A stretch of DNA of 64,000 bases, taken from Thalassobacterium maritimum (lineage in GTDB: Bacteria > Verrucomicrobiota > Verrucomicrobiia > Opitutales > Coraliomargaritaceae). Under the pieces are notes generated by a model. The model was not told the origin of the DNA, made no database searches, and saw only the letters and a list, made by a program, of their open reading frames with translations. The position numbers were made by a program, and so were the translations under genes. The DNA lies in NCBI RefSeq assembly GCF_031127805.1, contig NZ_JARXHW010000030.1, positions 1-64,000 of the forward strand. The letters run 5' to 3'. Shown piece after piece: positions 8,557-22,627 of this stretch; the stretch's first letter is position 1; every line of letters starts with the position of its first letter.

Positions 8557-9021
8557 ATGAGCTCCAAAAATCTTAAAATTATTGGCTGGAAGGAAACGGT
8601 TGATCTGCCGGACTGGGGGATCGAGTCGATCATTGCGAAAAGTGATACCGGCGCGCGTCGCTCGGCACTGGATGTCTGCAATGTCGTCGAGTTGCCAGAC
8701 AATCAAATTCAGTTCGACATCGTGCTGGATCGTAAAGATCGCTCGCGCACCAAGACGGTGGTCGCGCCGATTGATCATCAGACGCATGTGCGCTCCAGTA
8801 ATGGAGAGCAGCATGAGCGCTACTTTGTGCGCACTCGCTTAGTGGTGCACGGTCGAGAAAAGGAGGTGGAGTTTAGCCTCGTTTCGCGGGAGAGCATGGT
8901 CTGTCGCATCCTGCTCGGACGAAAAGCGCTGGAAGGCGATTTTCTAGTCGATTCTTCGCAAAAACACGTCACACGTCCACGCAGGAAAGTTCGCGATCTG
9001 GATGATCCACAAGTTATATGA
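8557..9021 (+). CDS. rimB: RimB-like retropepsin-type aspartic protease
   Basis: This 154-residue protein belongs to the RimB/RloA2 family (older name: ATP-dependent zinc protease, COG4067), a retropepsin fold. The active-site triad is KSDTGARRSALDV with Asp30-Thr-Gly32, and the second glycine-rich strand is RILLGRKAL. In Pseudomonas, a protein of this family acts with RimK in glutamation control of ribosomal protein S6; that role is transferred here from family and context. Its stop overlaps the rimK start by 4 bases (ATGA), so the two are translationally coupled. Confidence 0.8.
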   Translation: MSSKNLKIIGWKETVDLPDWGIESIIAKSDTGARRSALDVCNVVELPDNQIQFDIVLDRKDRSRTKTVVAPIDHQTHVRSSNGEQHERYFVRTRLVVHGREKEVEFSLVSRESMVCRILLGRKALEGDFLVDSSQKHVTRPRRKVRDLDDPQVI

Positions 9022-10211
9022 ATATTGCCATTCTCTCTCGGGGCCCTAAGCTCTACAGTACGAAGCGTTTACGTGAGGCTGCGCTTGCGCGTGGGCATCG
9101 CGTGCGTATTTTTGATACGCTCAAATTTGGCCTATATCTGCGACAGGGCGAGCCGGATGTGACTTATGCGGGCAAGCCGATCAGCCACTACGACGCGATC
9201 ATTCCACGTATCGGGACCTCGGTGACTTTTTACGGCACCGCAGTGGTGCGGCAGTTCGAGCAAATGGGGACCTTTTGTCTGAACACTGCGGACTCTATTC
9301 TCGCTTCGCGGGACAAGCTTTCTTCAATGCAGGCCCTTAGTCGGCATGACATTGGGATCGCGGAGACTGCCTTTGTGCGCAATCAAAAGGACATCTTGCA
9401 GGCCATTCAAGAGATGGGGGGCGCGCCGGTAGTCATCAAGCTGCTTTCAGGCACTCAAGGCGTGGGCGTGATTTTGGCGGAGTCAAATAAGGTGGCCGAA
9501 GCGATTATTGAGACCCTCTCCAGTGTGCAGCAAAATGTGCTGGTGCAGAAATTCGTCTCCGAGTCCAAGGGGCGCGACATCCGCGCCTTCGTGGTGGGCG
9601 ACCGTGTGGTGGGCGCGATGCGGCGCACCGCCGTGGGGCAAGAATTTCGCAGTAATGTCCACCGTGGCGGTAAGACGGAGCTGGTGAAACTGGACGAAGC
9701 TTACGAGCGCACCGCGGTGCGGGCGGCTCAGATACTCAACCTCAAAGTCGCTGGCGTAGATATGTTGGAAGGCAAAGATGGACCTGTGATCATGGAGGTT
9801 AATTCCTCGCCGGGGCTGGAAGGCATCGAGGGAGCCACTGGCTTGGACATCGCGGGCGAAATCATACAATTCACCGAGGAGCAGATTAAATTTGGTAACT
9901 TCAATATTCGAGAACGCCTGTCGTTGACTAAGGGGTATACTGTGACCGAATTCAATGTGGCGCCCAATGCGCCCATCGTTGGGCAGACCATTGAGTCGAG
10001 TGGTTTGCGCGAGCGTGACATCGTAGTGTTGCGCCTCTCTCGTGGGGGCGAGCAGATTGCCAATCCGCGCAAGGAACGCGAGATCTTGGAGGGCGATAGC
10101 TTGCTTTGCTATGGCAGTCAGATTGCTTTAAGTACCTTTTTGCCCGAGCGCCTAGCAAAAAAGAAGCGGCGTAAGCTTAAAAAGATGCCTGTAGAAAGTG
10201 AGGCTTCCTAA
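9018..10211 (+). CDS. rimK: RimK-family ATP-grasp glutamate ligase with C-terminal RCK_C domain
   Basis: RimK adds glutamates to the C-terminus of ribosomal protein S6, using ATP. Residues 1-295 match E. coli RimK in layout: N-terminal MNIAILSRGP, the ATP-grasp glycine loop VIKLLSGTQGVGV and the metal-binding end EVNSSPGLEGIEG. E. coli RimK ends near residue 300. This protein has about 100 extra residues; 310-385 read as a TrkA-C/RCK_C regulatory domain (APIVGQTIESSGLRERDIVV, then EREILEGDSLLCYG), followed by a Lys-rich tail. RCK_C domains bind nucleotides or ions in K+ transport proteins, so ligand control of ligation is an inference worth testing. Confidence 0.85.
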   Translation: MNIAILSRGPKLYSTKRLREAALARGHRVRIFDTLKFGLYLRQGEPDVTYAGKPISHYDAIIPRIGTSVTFYGTAVVRQFEQMGTFCLNTADSILASRDKLSSMQALSRHDIGIAETAFVRNQKDILQAIQEMGGAPVVIKLLSGTQGVGVILAESNKVAEAIIETLSSVQQNVLVQKFVSESKGRDIRAFVVGDRVVGAMRRTAVGQEFRSNVHRGGKTELVKLDEAYERTAVRAAQILNLKVAGVDMLEGKDGPVIMEVNSSPGLEGIEGATGLDIAGEIIQFTEEQIKFGNFNIRERLSLTKGYTVTEFNVAPNAPIVGQTIESSGLRERDIVVLRLSRGGEQIANPRKEREILEGDSLLCYGSQIALSTFLPERLAKKKRRKLKKMPVESEAS

Positions 10212-10212
10212 G

Positions 10213-11286
10213 ATGCCAGGACCCCAGCCATTTTTGATCGCTGGTGAGCGCATCCGGCTAGGAGAATCTAAGGATGTGAGACTGGAGATTTCGGAAACTT
10301 ACACCGGAGATAAAATCTGTATCCCGCTGCGTGTGATGCGGGCGATGGAGCCCGGGCCGACCATCTTTATAACGGCTGCGATACATGGTGATGAGGTTAA
10401 TGGCACCGGAATTATCCACGACTTCTTATTTGGCCAAACGGTTGATTTGAAGCGAGGGACTTTAGTGCTGGCACCTGTCATCAATGTGTTCGGATTTGAG
10501 ACCCATGAGCGCTACTTGCCCGATCGTCGTGATCTGAATCGCTCCTTTCCGGGCTCGAAAAACGGCAGCCTCGCCAGTCGGATCGCCAACACTTTGATGA
10601 CGGAGCTGGTAGATAAATGCGATTATGGAATCGACCTCCATACTGCTGCGGCCCAACGGACGAATTTTCCCAACATTCGGGCGGATTTGACCGACCCTGC
10701 AGCGCGGCGCCTAGCTGAAGCTTTTGGCTGCGTCATGGTGGTGGACGGCAAAGGACCGCTTGGATCTTTTCGACGTGAATCAACCCGTCGGGGCTGTCCC
10801 ACTATCATACTCGAAGCTGGAGAGCCCTGTAAGGTGGAGCCCAGTGTGTTGCAGATCGGAATACAAGGCATTCGCAATGTGTTATCGAGTCTCGGCATGA
10901 TTGACGAGCCACAGGTCCGGCCACCATTTCTTGCCAAAGTGCGCAAGATGCAGTGGGTTCGGGCGACGGTGGGAGGCATTTTGAAGTTTCACGTCAGCCC
11001 CGGCGACTTTGTCGAAGCGGATCAAGCCGTGGCGACTAACTATAGTATCATGGGAGTTGAGCAGAACGTGCTGCGCTCTCCGAATCATGGTATCATCTTA
11101 GGCATGGCGACCATGCCTGCCGTTAAGCCAGGTGAACCGATTTGTAATGTGGCCACGCTGACTGCGCAACAATTGAAGCGTTACCGTGCGAAATTGGAGC
11201 AAGCTAAAGCTGATCCGCATGCTCAAGCCCAGAGCGATCTGGCCACTAGTATGGATGTGGTGGACGCGTCGCAGTCCGGTGCTTGA
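10213..11286 (+). CDS. AstE/aspartoacylase family zinc deacylase
   Basis: This 357-residue protein belongs to the succinylglutamate desuccinylase/aspartoacylase group of the M14 carboxypeptidase fold. The zinc motifs are AIHGDEVNG (His58, Glu61) and DLHTA (His143); DRRDLNR (104-110) is the substrate-binding motif, and Glu201 or Glu204 in LEAGE is the likely catalytic base. The C-terminal part (GDFVEADQAV, then GIILGMATMPAVKPGEPI) resembles a biotinyl-like barrel often attached to this subfamily. I chose ATG 10213, one base after the rimK stop, over a GTG at 10198. Family members often accompany RimK genes and may remove acyl or glutamyl groups. Confidence 0.85.
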   Translation: MPGPQPFLIAGERIRLGESKDVRLEISETYTGDKICIPLRVMRAMEPGPTIFITAAIHGDEVNGTGIIHDFLFGQTVDLKRGTLVLAPVINVFGFETHERYLPDRRDLNRSFPGSKNGSLASRIANTLMTELVDKCDYGIDLHTAAAQRTNFPNIRADLTDPAARRLAEAFGCVMVVDGKGPLGSFRRESTRRGCPTIILEAGEPCKVEPSVLQIGIQGIRNVLSSLGMIDEPQVRPPFLAKVRKMQWVRATVGGILKFHVSPGDFVEADQAVATNYSIMGVEQNVLRSPNHGIILGMATMPAVKPGEPICNVATLTAQQLKRYRAKLEQAKADPHAQAQSDLATSMDVVDASQSGA

Positions 11287-11302
11287 TGATTGATTGTGCC
11301 TT

Positions 11303-13339
11303 ATGTCATCGGAATCTGAGCCTATTCAATCAAGCTCACCGCAGCCTGCGATTGTGTGTCGCGAGCAGGGCGATTGTGACGATCTAGATCTTAAGCTTTC
11401 GCGGGCTTGGCTGCGAATTGCGATTGCTGGTGTGTTTGCCGGGCAGGGTATGGTTTTTTCGCTCGCACTGAATATGACGCCGCCTCCCTTCGGTTCGTTA
11501 CCTTATTGGATTTTGCATGGCGGTTTGATTTTTTCATCGCTGGTGGTGATGGCTTTTCTTGGCGGGCCACTCTTTGCGTCCACTTGGGGGATGTTGCGAG
11601 GTCGCCGACTCTCGATTGAAGGCCTGTTTACGCTTAGCTTGTTGGGGGCCTTTGTCGGTTCGGTGGTGGGCTCAGTTACGGGGCAGGGCTCTGTCTATTA
11701 TGAGGTGGTGGCGATTGTCATCGCGATTTACACCTTTGGGCGCATGTTGGGTGAGCGCTCACAGTCGCGTATGAAGTTGGAGAGTGCCCGCTTGCGGGAA
11801 CGCTTTGAGCGGGCGGAAGTTTTGCAGTCATCGGGCGAGTGGATGTCGCAGGCCGTGGCTGAGGTGGCGGTAGGTGCCAGGGTGCGGGTTGAGCCTGGAG
11901 CGGCCTTTACTTTGGATGGTGTCATACGCAGTGGAGTGGGCTATGTGCAAGAGACCGCCCTAACTGGAGAGCCTTTGCCGGTGGTCAGACGGGTGGGGGA
12001 TCGCGTCCGCGCGGGCACGTGGGCGGTCGACAGTCGTTTTGAGATGGAAGTAGAGCGAGGGGCGGGAGCGCGTGAGCTTGACGAGATTCTAGAGGCTGTG
12101 GAAGGGGCGGACGGGCAAGCATCCGATTTGCAGACTCAAGCGAATGCTTTAATTCGAGTGTTTTTACCCCTAGTGGTCAGTGTGAGCTTCGTGACTGCGC
12201 TCGTGTGGTATTTTTTAGGCAGCTGGGTGGATGCAGTGTTAAATAGTATGGCGGTGCTACTGGTGGCTTGCCCCTGTGCTCTGGGCTTGGCCACGCCGGT
12301 CGCAATCTCCCAGGGACTCTTTCGTTTGGCACAGCTTGGTTTGGTCACCCGTGATGGAGCCTTTATAGATGCGCTGGCACGTACTGAGCGGATTTTCTTC
12401 GATAAAACAGGCACCTTGAGCGAATCGACATTGCGGGTGACTGAAGTGTGGGTCGAGCCAGACCTGCCTTTGCCTCGGGCTGATTTGCTGGCGGCGATTC
12501 TGTTGGCGGAGTCGAGCTTGGCACATCCAGTGGCGCGTGCGCTGGTGCAGTATCTGCAGGCAAATGAGGGAGATGCTGCTTGCACGACCACACGGGGGCG
12601 CGCCGGACTGGTGGTCGAAGATCTTCATTTGCTGAGCGGACAGGGGGTCGCGTTTCGCCTGCAGGTGTCGCAGCATTTCTATTCATTACAAGTGGGGGAG
12701 GCGAGTTTACTGCCATCGGAGGCTGACAGGCTGCGAGTGGGCGCGCAATTGCACGAGTCGCAAGGTAAGCGAGTATATGTTTTAATAGAGGGAAGAGTCG
12801 CAGCTTGTTTTGTTTTACAGGAGCGATTGAGAGCAGGCGTGCCAGCAATCTGGCAGCGGCTGGATGATTTGGGGGTATATGCGAGTATTTTGACTGGAGA
12901 TCCCTTTCCTGAAGTTGAATTGCCCAGTCATGTGTTGCTTGAAGCAGGTTTGAGTTCCTCGGATAAGGTCAAGCGCATCTCTGCCGCACGGGAGGCGGGG
13001 CAAACACCCTTGTTCGTGGGCGATGGAATTAATGATGCAGCTGCTATGACGCAAGCGAGCGGCTCCATTGCGATGCATTCGGGCACAGGTTTGGCCCGCT
13101 CGGTAGCCATGGCGCAATTGACTGCTGATCGAGTTGAAGTGATTCCAGCGGGTATTGGCTTGGCGCGTGATTTGCATAGACGCTTACGCGGGAATCTTAT
13201 CTATGCGGCTGCCTATAATGCGGTGGGTATGCTGCTCGCTGCGCTGGGCCTATTGCATCCGATTGCTGCGGCTTTAATTATGCTAGTGTCGAGCTTTTGG
13301 GTGACTGCTCGCGCTCTTAAGCAACCTTCGTGCCAGTGA
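11303..13339 (+). CDS. Cu(I)-type P1B ATPase lacking an N-terminal HMA domain
   Basis: This 678-residue membrane pump has all core P-type motifs: TGEP (221-224), phosphorylated Asp367 in DKTGT, His408-Pro409 and GDGIND (573-578). Copper selectivity is supported by CPC (323-325), Tyr638-Asn639 in helix 7 and Met660/Ser663-Ser664 in helix 8. There is no CxxC heavy-metal-associated domain at the N-terminus, which has only CREQGDCDD. Related pumps (CopA2/CcoI/FixI) export copper needed to build cbb3 oxidase; the oxidase genes lie 9 kb downstream on the same strand, so an assembly role is plausible. ATG 11303 is preferred to TTG 11294. It follows the AstE-like gene by 16 bases. Confidence 0.9.
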   Translation: MSSESEPIQSSSPQPAIVCREQGDCDDLDLKLSRAWLRIAIAGVFAGQGMVFSLALNMTPPPFGSLPYWILHGGLIFSSLVVMAFLGGPLFASTWGMLRGRRLSIEGLFTLSLLGAFVGSVVGSVTGQGSVYYEVVAIVIAIYTFGRMLGERSQSRMKLESARLRERFERAEVLQSSGEWMSQAVAEVAVGARVRVEPGAAFTLDGVIRSGVGYVQETALTGEPLPVVRRVGDRVRAGTWAVDSRFEMEVERGAGARELDEILEAVEGADGQASDLQTQANALIRVFLPLVVSVSFVTALVWYFLGSWVDAVLNSMAVLLVACPCALGLATPVAISQGLFRLAQLGLVTRDGAFIDALARTERIFFDKTGTLSESTLRVTEVWVEPDLPLPRADLLAAILLAESSLAHPVARALVQYLQANEGDAACTTTRGRAGLVVEDLHLLSGQGVAFRLQVSQHFYSLQVGEASLLPSEADRLRVGAQLHESQGKRVYVLIEGRVAACFVLQERLRAGVPAIWQRLDDLGVYASILTGDPFPEVELPSHVLLEAGLSSSDKVKRISAAREAGQTPLFVGDGINDAAAMTQASGSIAMHSGTGLARSVAMAQLTADRVEVIPAGIGLARDLHRRLRGNLIYAAAYNAVGMLLAALGLLHPIAAALIMLVSSFWVTARALKQPSCQ

Positions 13340-13635
13340 GAAATTGTAGCTGTGCTGTTACGATAGTGTCGCTTATGGCGACTATGCGGCCCACTTATTT
13401 AATACTAACTCTTGATAGAGCTGAATCTCAATACTTAGGCTCTGTTTTTAAGCCGCTGATTTACCTAAAGCCCTATTTTATGCGGGTTCGCGGGCAATTT
13501 GCCATCTTTGTTATTGAGACTGATACTCAGTCGCTATTGTGGCGATGTGAATAAGTTCCACTCTTTTGTCATCAATTGCAAAAAACGGTTGCCATGCCAA
13601 TTAGGGGCACTTTTAACAGTGCTTTTTTACGACGC
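13340..13635. other. Intergenic region before the act operon
   Basis: A GTG-started frame at 13330..13554 has no recognisable content. The region probably carries the promoter of the respiratory operon, but no clear -35/-10 pair, terminator or operator is visible. Confidence 0.3.
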
Positions 13636-13863
13636 ATGGACAGCGAACCTACCACTAACCGAAAAGGATTTCTAAAACGCGCAGGCCTGGCAATAGCTGG
13701 GGTCTTTGCCGTTTCGTCGATTGCGCGCACAAGTCGCAGTGATCGCAGTGATCAAACACAAACGGCCTCGCAGGGCATTTCAACGAGTGCATCCGCTAAT
13801 ATATCTGCGAGTGCACTGGCACGGGTTCGCACAGCTAAAGGTGCTGTTGCGCGCAAGGTATAA
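13636..13863 (+). CDS. Small TAT-signal-like protein upstream of actA
   Basis: From ATG 13636 this encodes 75 residues: NRKGFLKRAGLAIAG followed by a hydrophobic stretch and a low-complexity Ser/Ala/Thr tail ending ARVRTAKGAVARKV. The layout recalls the short 'TAT target' proteins found beside molybdopterin-type oxidoreductases, although the twin arginine is RK rather than RR. Longer starts at 13576 (TTG) and 13594 (ATG) are possible. It ends 65 bases before actA. Function unknown; it may assist maturation or export of the Act Fe-S subunit. Confidence 0.5.
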   Translation: MDSEPTTNRKGFLKRAGLAIAGVFAVSSIARTSRSDRSDQTQTASQGISTSASANISASALARVRTAKGAVARKV

Positions 13864-13928
13864 TATAAGGGGCTCATAGCGGGCCCTCGATCAATATAAG
13901 GTTCACCGAATTTTACTAATTAAAAGCA

Positions 13929-14582
13929 ATGGCGAATGTATTTCCTAAGTGGGTCAACACGATCCCTATCAAAGTAATTGTTGCAATTATCCTCACCGTG
14001 ACCGCGGTCGTGTGTGGTGTGACGTATTATGCGACTCCTAAATACACCCGTGTGGGCTATGCACCGATTCAGCCGGTTGCATTCAGTCACGCGCTGCACG
14101 CAGGTCAGTTGGACATTGACTGTCGCTATTGCCATACTTTCGTGGATCGCTCAGAGCACTCCAATGTGCCGGCTGCCAATGTCTGTATGACATGTCACAG
14201 TATGGTGCGTAAGGACGATCCTATGCTGGCTCCTGTCAAAACGAGCTATGAGTCGGGCGAGCCGATTCCTTGGGTCCGTGTGCACAAGACACCTGATTAC
14301 GTCTACTTCAATCACTCTGTGCACGTCAATCGTGGTGTGAGCTGCGTGGAGTGTCATGGTCGCGTGGATGAGATGGATGTCGTCACGCACAAAGAATCCT
14401 TCAGCATGAGCTTCTGCCTGGATTGCCACCGCAACCCAGAGGAGCATGTGCGCCCACCAGAAGAAGTGTATAACCTGGATTGGGAACGTCCCGACACTGA
14501 AGACTTTAAAAAGGAAGCTGTTGGTTTTGTTCACGACTGGAAAGTCAACCCACCGCAAAGCTGTTCTGGCTGCCACCGTTAA
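13929..14582 (+). CDS. actA: ActA, pentahaem cytochrome c of alternative complex III
   Basis: This 217-residue protein has an N-terminal membrane anchor (about 13-35) and five CxxCH haem sites at residues 65-69, 86-90, 139-143, 163-167 and 212-216. Extra histidines (for example FSHALHAG, FNHSVHV) would supply distal ligands. ActA is the pentahaem electron-transfer subunit of alternative complex III, a quinol:cytochrome c/oxidase oxidoreductase unrelated to cytochrome bc1. It starts an operon followed by actB 17 bases later. Confidence 0.93.
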   Translation: MANVFPKWVNTIPIKVIVAIILTVTAVVCGVTYYATPKYTRVGYAPIQPVAFSHALHAGQLDIDCRYCHTFVDRSEHSNVPAANVCMTCHSMVRKDDPMLAPVKTSYESGEPIPWVRVHKTPDYVYFNHSVHVNRGVSCVECHGRVDEMDVVTHKESFSMSFCLDCHRNPEEHVRPPEEVYNLDWERPDTEDFKKEAVGFVHDWKVNPPQSCSGCHR

Positions 14583-14599
14583 TCGATTTTATTTGAGCT

Positions 14600-17995
<3,396 letters not shown>

Positions 17996-18021
17996 AATCT
18001 AACACTTGCGAACCGAATCAA

Positions 18022-19520
<1,499 letters not shown>

Positions 19521-19521
<1 letters not shown>

Positions 19522-20051
19522 TGTCTGAATCATACGGAATCATCGCGAGCTTTCCCGATACACCAGCTTTCTTCCACGCGGCAGAAAAGGTGCGGGATGC
19601 CGGTTACAAAAAGTGGGACACGTACTCATCGTTCCCCGTTCACGGGATGCCAGCTGCACAAGGTCAGCCACGCTCTAAAGTGCCTGTCTTCACCTTTTGT
19701 GGTGGCGTCAGTGGTTTCACTTTGGGCATGACAATTGTGTGGTTCATGAATGCCTTTAATTATCCACTGATTGTGGGTGGCCAGCCATTCTTTAGCCCTG
19801 TCTTTCCATTCCCGATCATGTATGAGCTCACTATTTTGCTCTCAGCATTCGGCACATTGGGCGGCATGTTTATCACTAATTTGCTCCCGCAGCACTATAA
19901 CCCACTCTTTAACAGTGAGAAGTTTCTGGAAGTTTCCGGAGACCGTCTCGTCATCGCGATCGAAGCTCGCGATGGTCAATACGATCCTGTCGCGACACGC
20001 CGTTTTCTCGAAGAAATCGGCGGCACCGACATTGAGGAGGTCTCAGCCTAG
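19521..20051 (+). CDS. actD: ActD, two-helix membrane subunit (DUF3341)
   Basis: This 176-residue protein has the DUF3341 pattern: a soluble start (YGIIASFPDTPAFFHAAEKV, then GYKKWDTYSSFPVHGM), two membrane helices (about 65-85 and 97-122) and a cytoplasmic ferredoxin-like end (RFLEEIGGTDIEEV). ActD is a structural subunit of alternative complex III. It is translationally coupled to actC by a 1-base overlap and followed 9 bases later by actE. Confidence 0.92.
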
Positions 20052-20060
20052 GACATCATC

Positions 20061-20714
20061 ATGCGTATCTTCTTAGCCATTTATGTTTTTGCGATCATCG
20101 CAGCGGTATCGATTCTCGGTTTCCGCGGTTCGATCAGCACCAAGCCACCACTGGAGGTCTTTCCGGATATGGATCGCCAGGCACGTTATAAGCCACAGGC
20201 CGAAAATGATTTTTTTGCCGATGGGCGTAACGATCGTCAGGTGCCCGCTGGCACAGTCGCTCGTGGTGATTACTTCAACCAAGTCGAGGTGTTCTCCGAA
20301 GACTTCGAAGACCCACGCCTCGGTGATACGGTCTTCAACCAAGGCAAAAATGCCGACGGTTCTTTAGTTAAAAAGATTCCTGTGGAAGTTAGCTATGAGC
20401 TCATCCAACAGGGCAAAGAGAAGTATGATATCTTCTGTTCGAGCTGCCACGGCGCTGCGGGCGATGGTAATGGTGTGACCAAGCCTTATGGTGTGCTCGC
20501 AGCCAACTATCACGACGCACGTTTGCGCTCTGTCGAAGATGGTCACATTTTCGATGTTATCACTAATGGTAAGGGGCTTATGCTTCCTTTCAACGATCGT
20601 ATTTCACCCGAAGAACGTTGGGCGATCGTCCTCTACGTTCGCGCTCTACAACTTTCGCAAAATGCGAATGCCGAAGAGCTGACCGCCGTTCAACGCACAG
20701 AGTTGGGATTATAA
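20061..20714 (+). CDS. actE: ActE, mono-haem cytochrome c of alternative complex III
   Basis: This 217-residue protein has an N-terminal signal/anchor, the ActE-type segment FPDMDRQARYKPQ and one haem site, Cys126-Ser-Ser-Cys129-His130, with a methionine in NGKGLMLPF as the probable sixth ligand. ActE carries electrons from ActA toward the terminal oxidase. It keeps the usual order between actD and actF. Confidence 0.92.
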   Translation: MRIFLAIYVFAIIAAVSILGFRGSISTKPPLEVFPDMDRQARYKPQAENDFFADGRNDRQVPAGTVARGDYFNQVEVFSEDFEDPRLGDTVFNQGKNADGSLVKKIPVEVSYELIQQGKEKYDIFCSSCHGAAGDGNGVTKPYGVLAANYHDARLRSVEDGHIFDVITNGKGLMLPFNDRISPEERWAIVLYVRALQLSQNANAEELTAVQRTELGL

Positions 20715-20718
20715 TTAT

Positions 20719-21990
<1,272 letters not shown>

Positions 21991-21995
21991 TTACG

Positions 21996-22307
21996 ATGTC
22001 AGCAACTCAAGTATCTAAAAGCAATTCATTGCTTTCCTTCCTCGGAGGTCTGGGCGCAATCCTGATTTTCGCGCTTATTCTCTTCGTCGCGTATCTGCCC
22101 AATCGTGCGGATCCCGTCAATGCACAGGCTGGCATCGATCGCCAGGCCAAGGCGGACGAGGCACGTGCCGCGGGCTTGGAAAAGCTCAGCAGCTACAAAG
22201 TCATTAACGCGGAAGCAGGCACGGTTGCCATCCCCATCGCGGATGCGATGGAGTTGACCGTTGCTGCCTATACAGAGTCGGCCCAGGAGGCGGACGCCGC
22301 CGAATAG
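21996..22307 (+). CDS. Small single-helix membrane protein between act and cco genes
   Basis: This 103-residue protein has one membrane helix (about 15-38; LGAILIFALILFVAYLP) and a soluble tail with the pattern YKVINAEAGTVAIPIADAMEL. Similar small proteins with an 'IPI..AMEL' element sit in respiratory operons of related bacteria, from memory of the family pattern. It is probably an accessory subunit of an alternative complex III/cbb3 supercomplex. It starts 5 bases after actF and is followed by ccoS 8 bases later. Confidence 0.7.
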   Translation: MSATQVSKSNSLLSFLGGLGAILIFALILFVAYLPNRADPVNAQAGIDRQAKADEARAAGLEKLSSYKVINAEAGTVAIPIADAMELTVAAYTESAQEADAAE

Positions 22308-22315
22308 TTCATCGT

Positions 22316-22525
22316 ATGGATGTCGATAGCTATACTAACATACTGCCGCTGATCGTTCTGGGAGTTCTCTTCTTTATCGTGGCGGTGAGTATGCTGTATT
22401 GGTCTGCTAAAAAGGGCCAGCTTCGCAATTTCGACTCCCAAGCTAAAGTTATATTCACTGAAGAGGAGCCGGAAGGTGAAATCTCCGACTCCTTTCCCAG
22501 TAAAAAAATAAGAAATAAGAAATAA
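22316..22525 (+). CDS. ccoS: CcoS-like cbb3 oxidase assembly protein
   Basis: This 69-residue protein has one helix (about 10-29) followed by WSAKKGQLRNFDSQAKVIFT and an acidic patch EEEPEGE. That matches the CcoS layout (a helix, then a WAxxxGQFDDLExxxxxIL-like motif and acidic residues). CcoS is needed for cofactor insertion into cbb3 oxidase. Its place just before ccoN supports the call. The C-terminus is Lys-rich (SKKIRNKK), encoded at the start of a short AAATAAG tandem repeat (about 22505..22532). Confidence 0.65.
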   Translation: MDVDSYTNILPLIVLGVLFFIVAVSMLYWSAKKGQLRNFDSQAKVIFTEEEPEGEISDSFPSKKIRNKK

Positions 22526-22627
22526 GAAATATGATATGGCTCGTTTGTTCCACGCATCACTAGAAGCTCGGGCTGCTCAAAACTCTTAATTCGAAACTCT
22601 TAATTCATAATTTCCACTTCACCCATA

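Noticed and set aside
7366..8814. 482-residue minus-strand open frame
   Set aside because: It is antisense to the M42 peptidase and rimB genes, whose motifs are complete on the plus strand.
13330..13554. 74-residue plus-strand frame starting with GTG
   Set aside because: No ribosome site, overlaps the ATPase end, and its sequence is unlike any family; kept only as a note in the intergenic entry.
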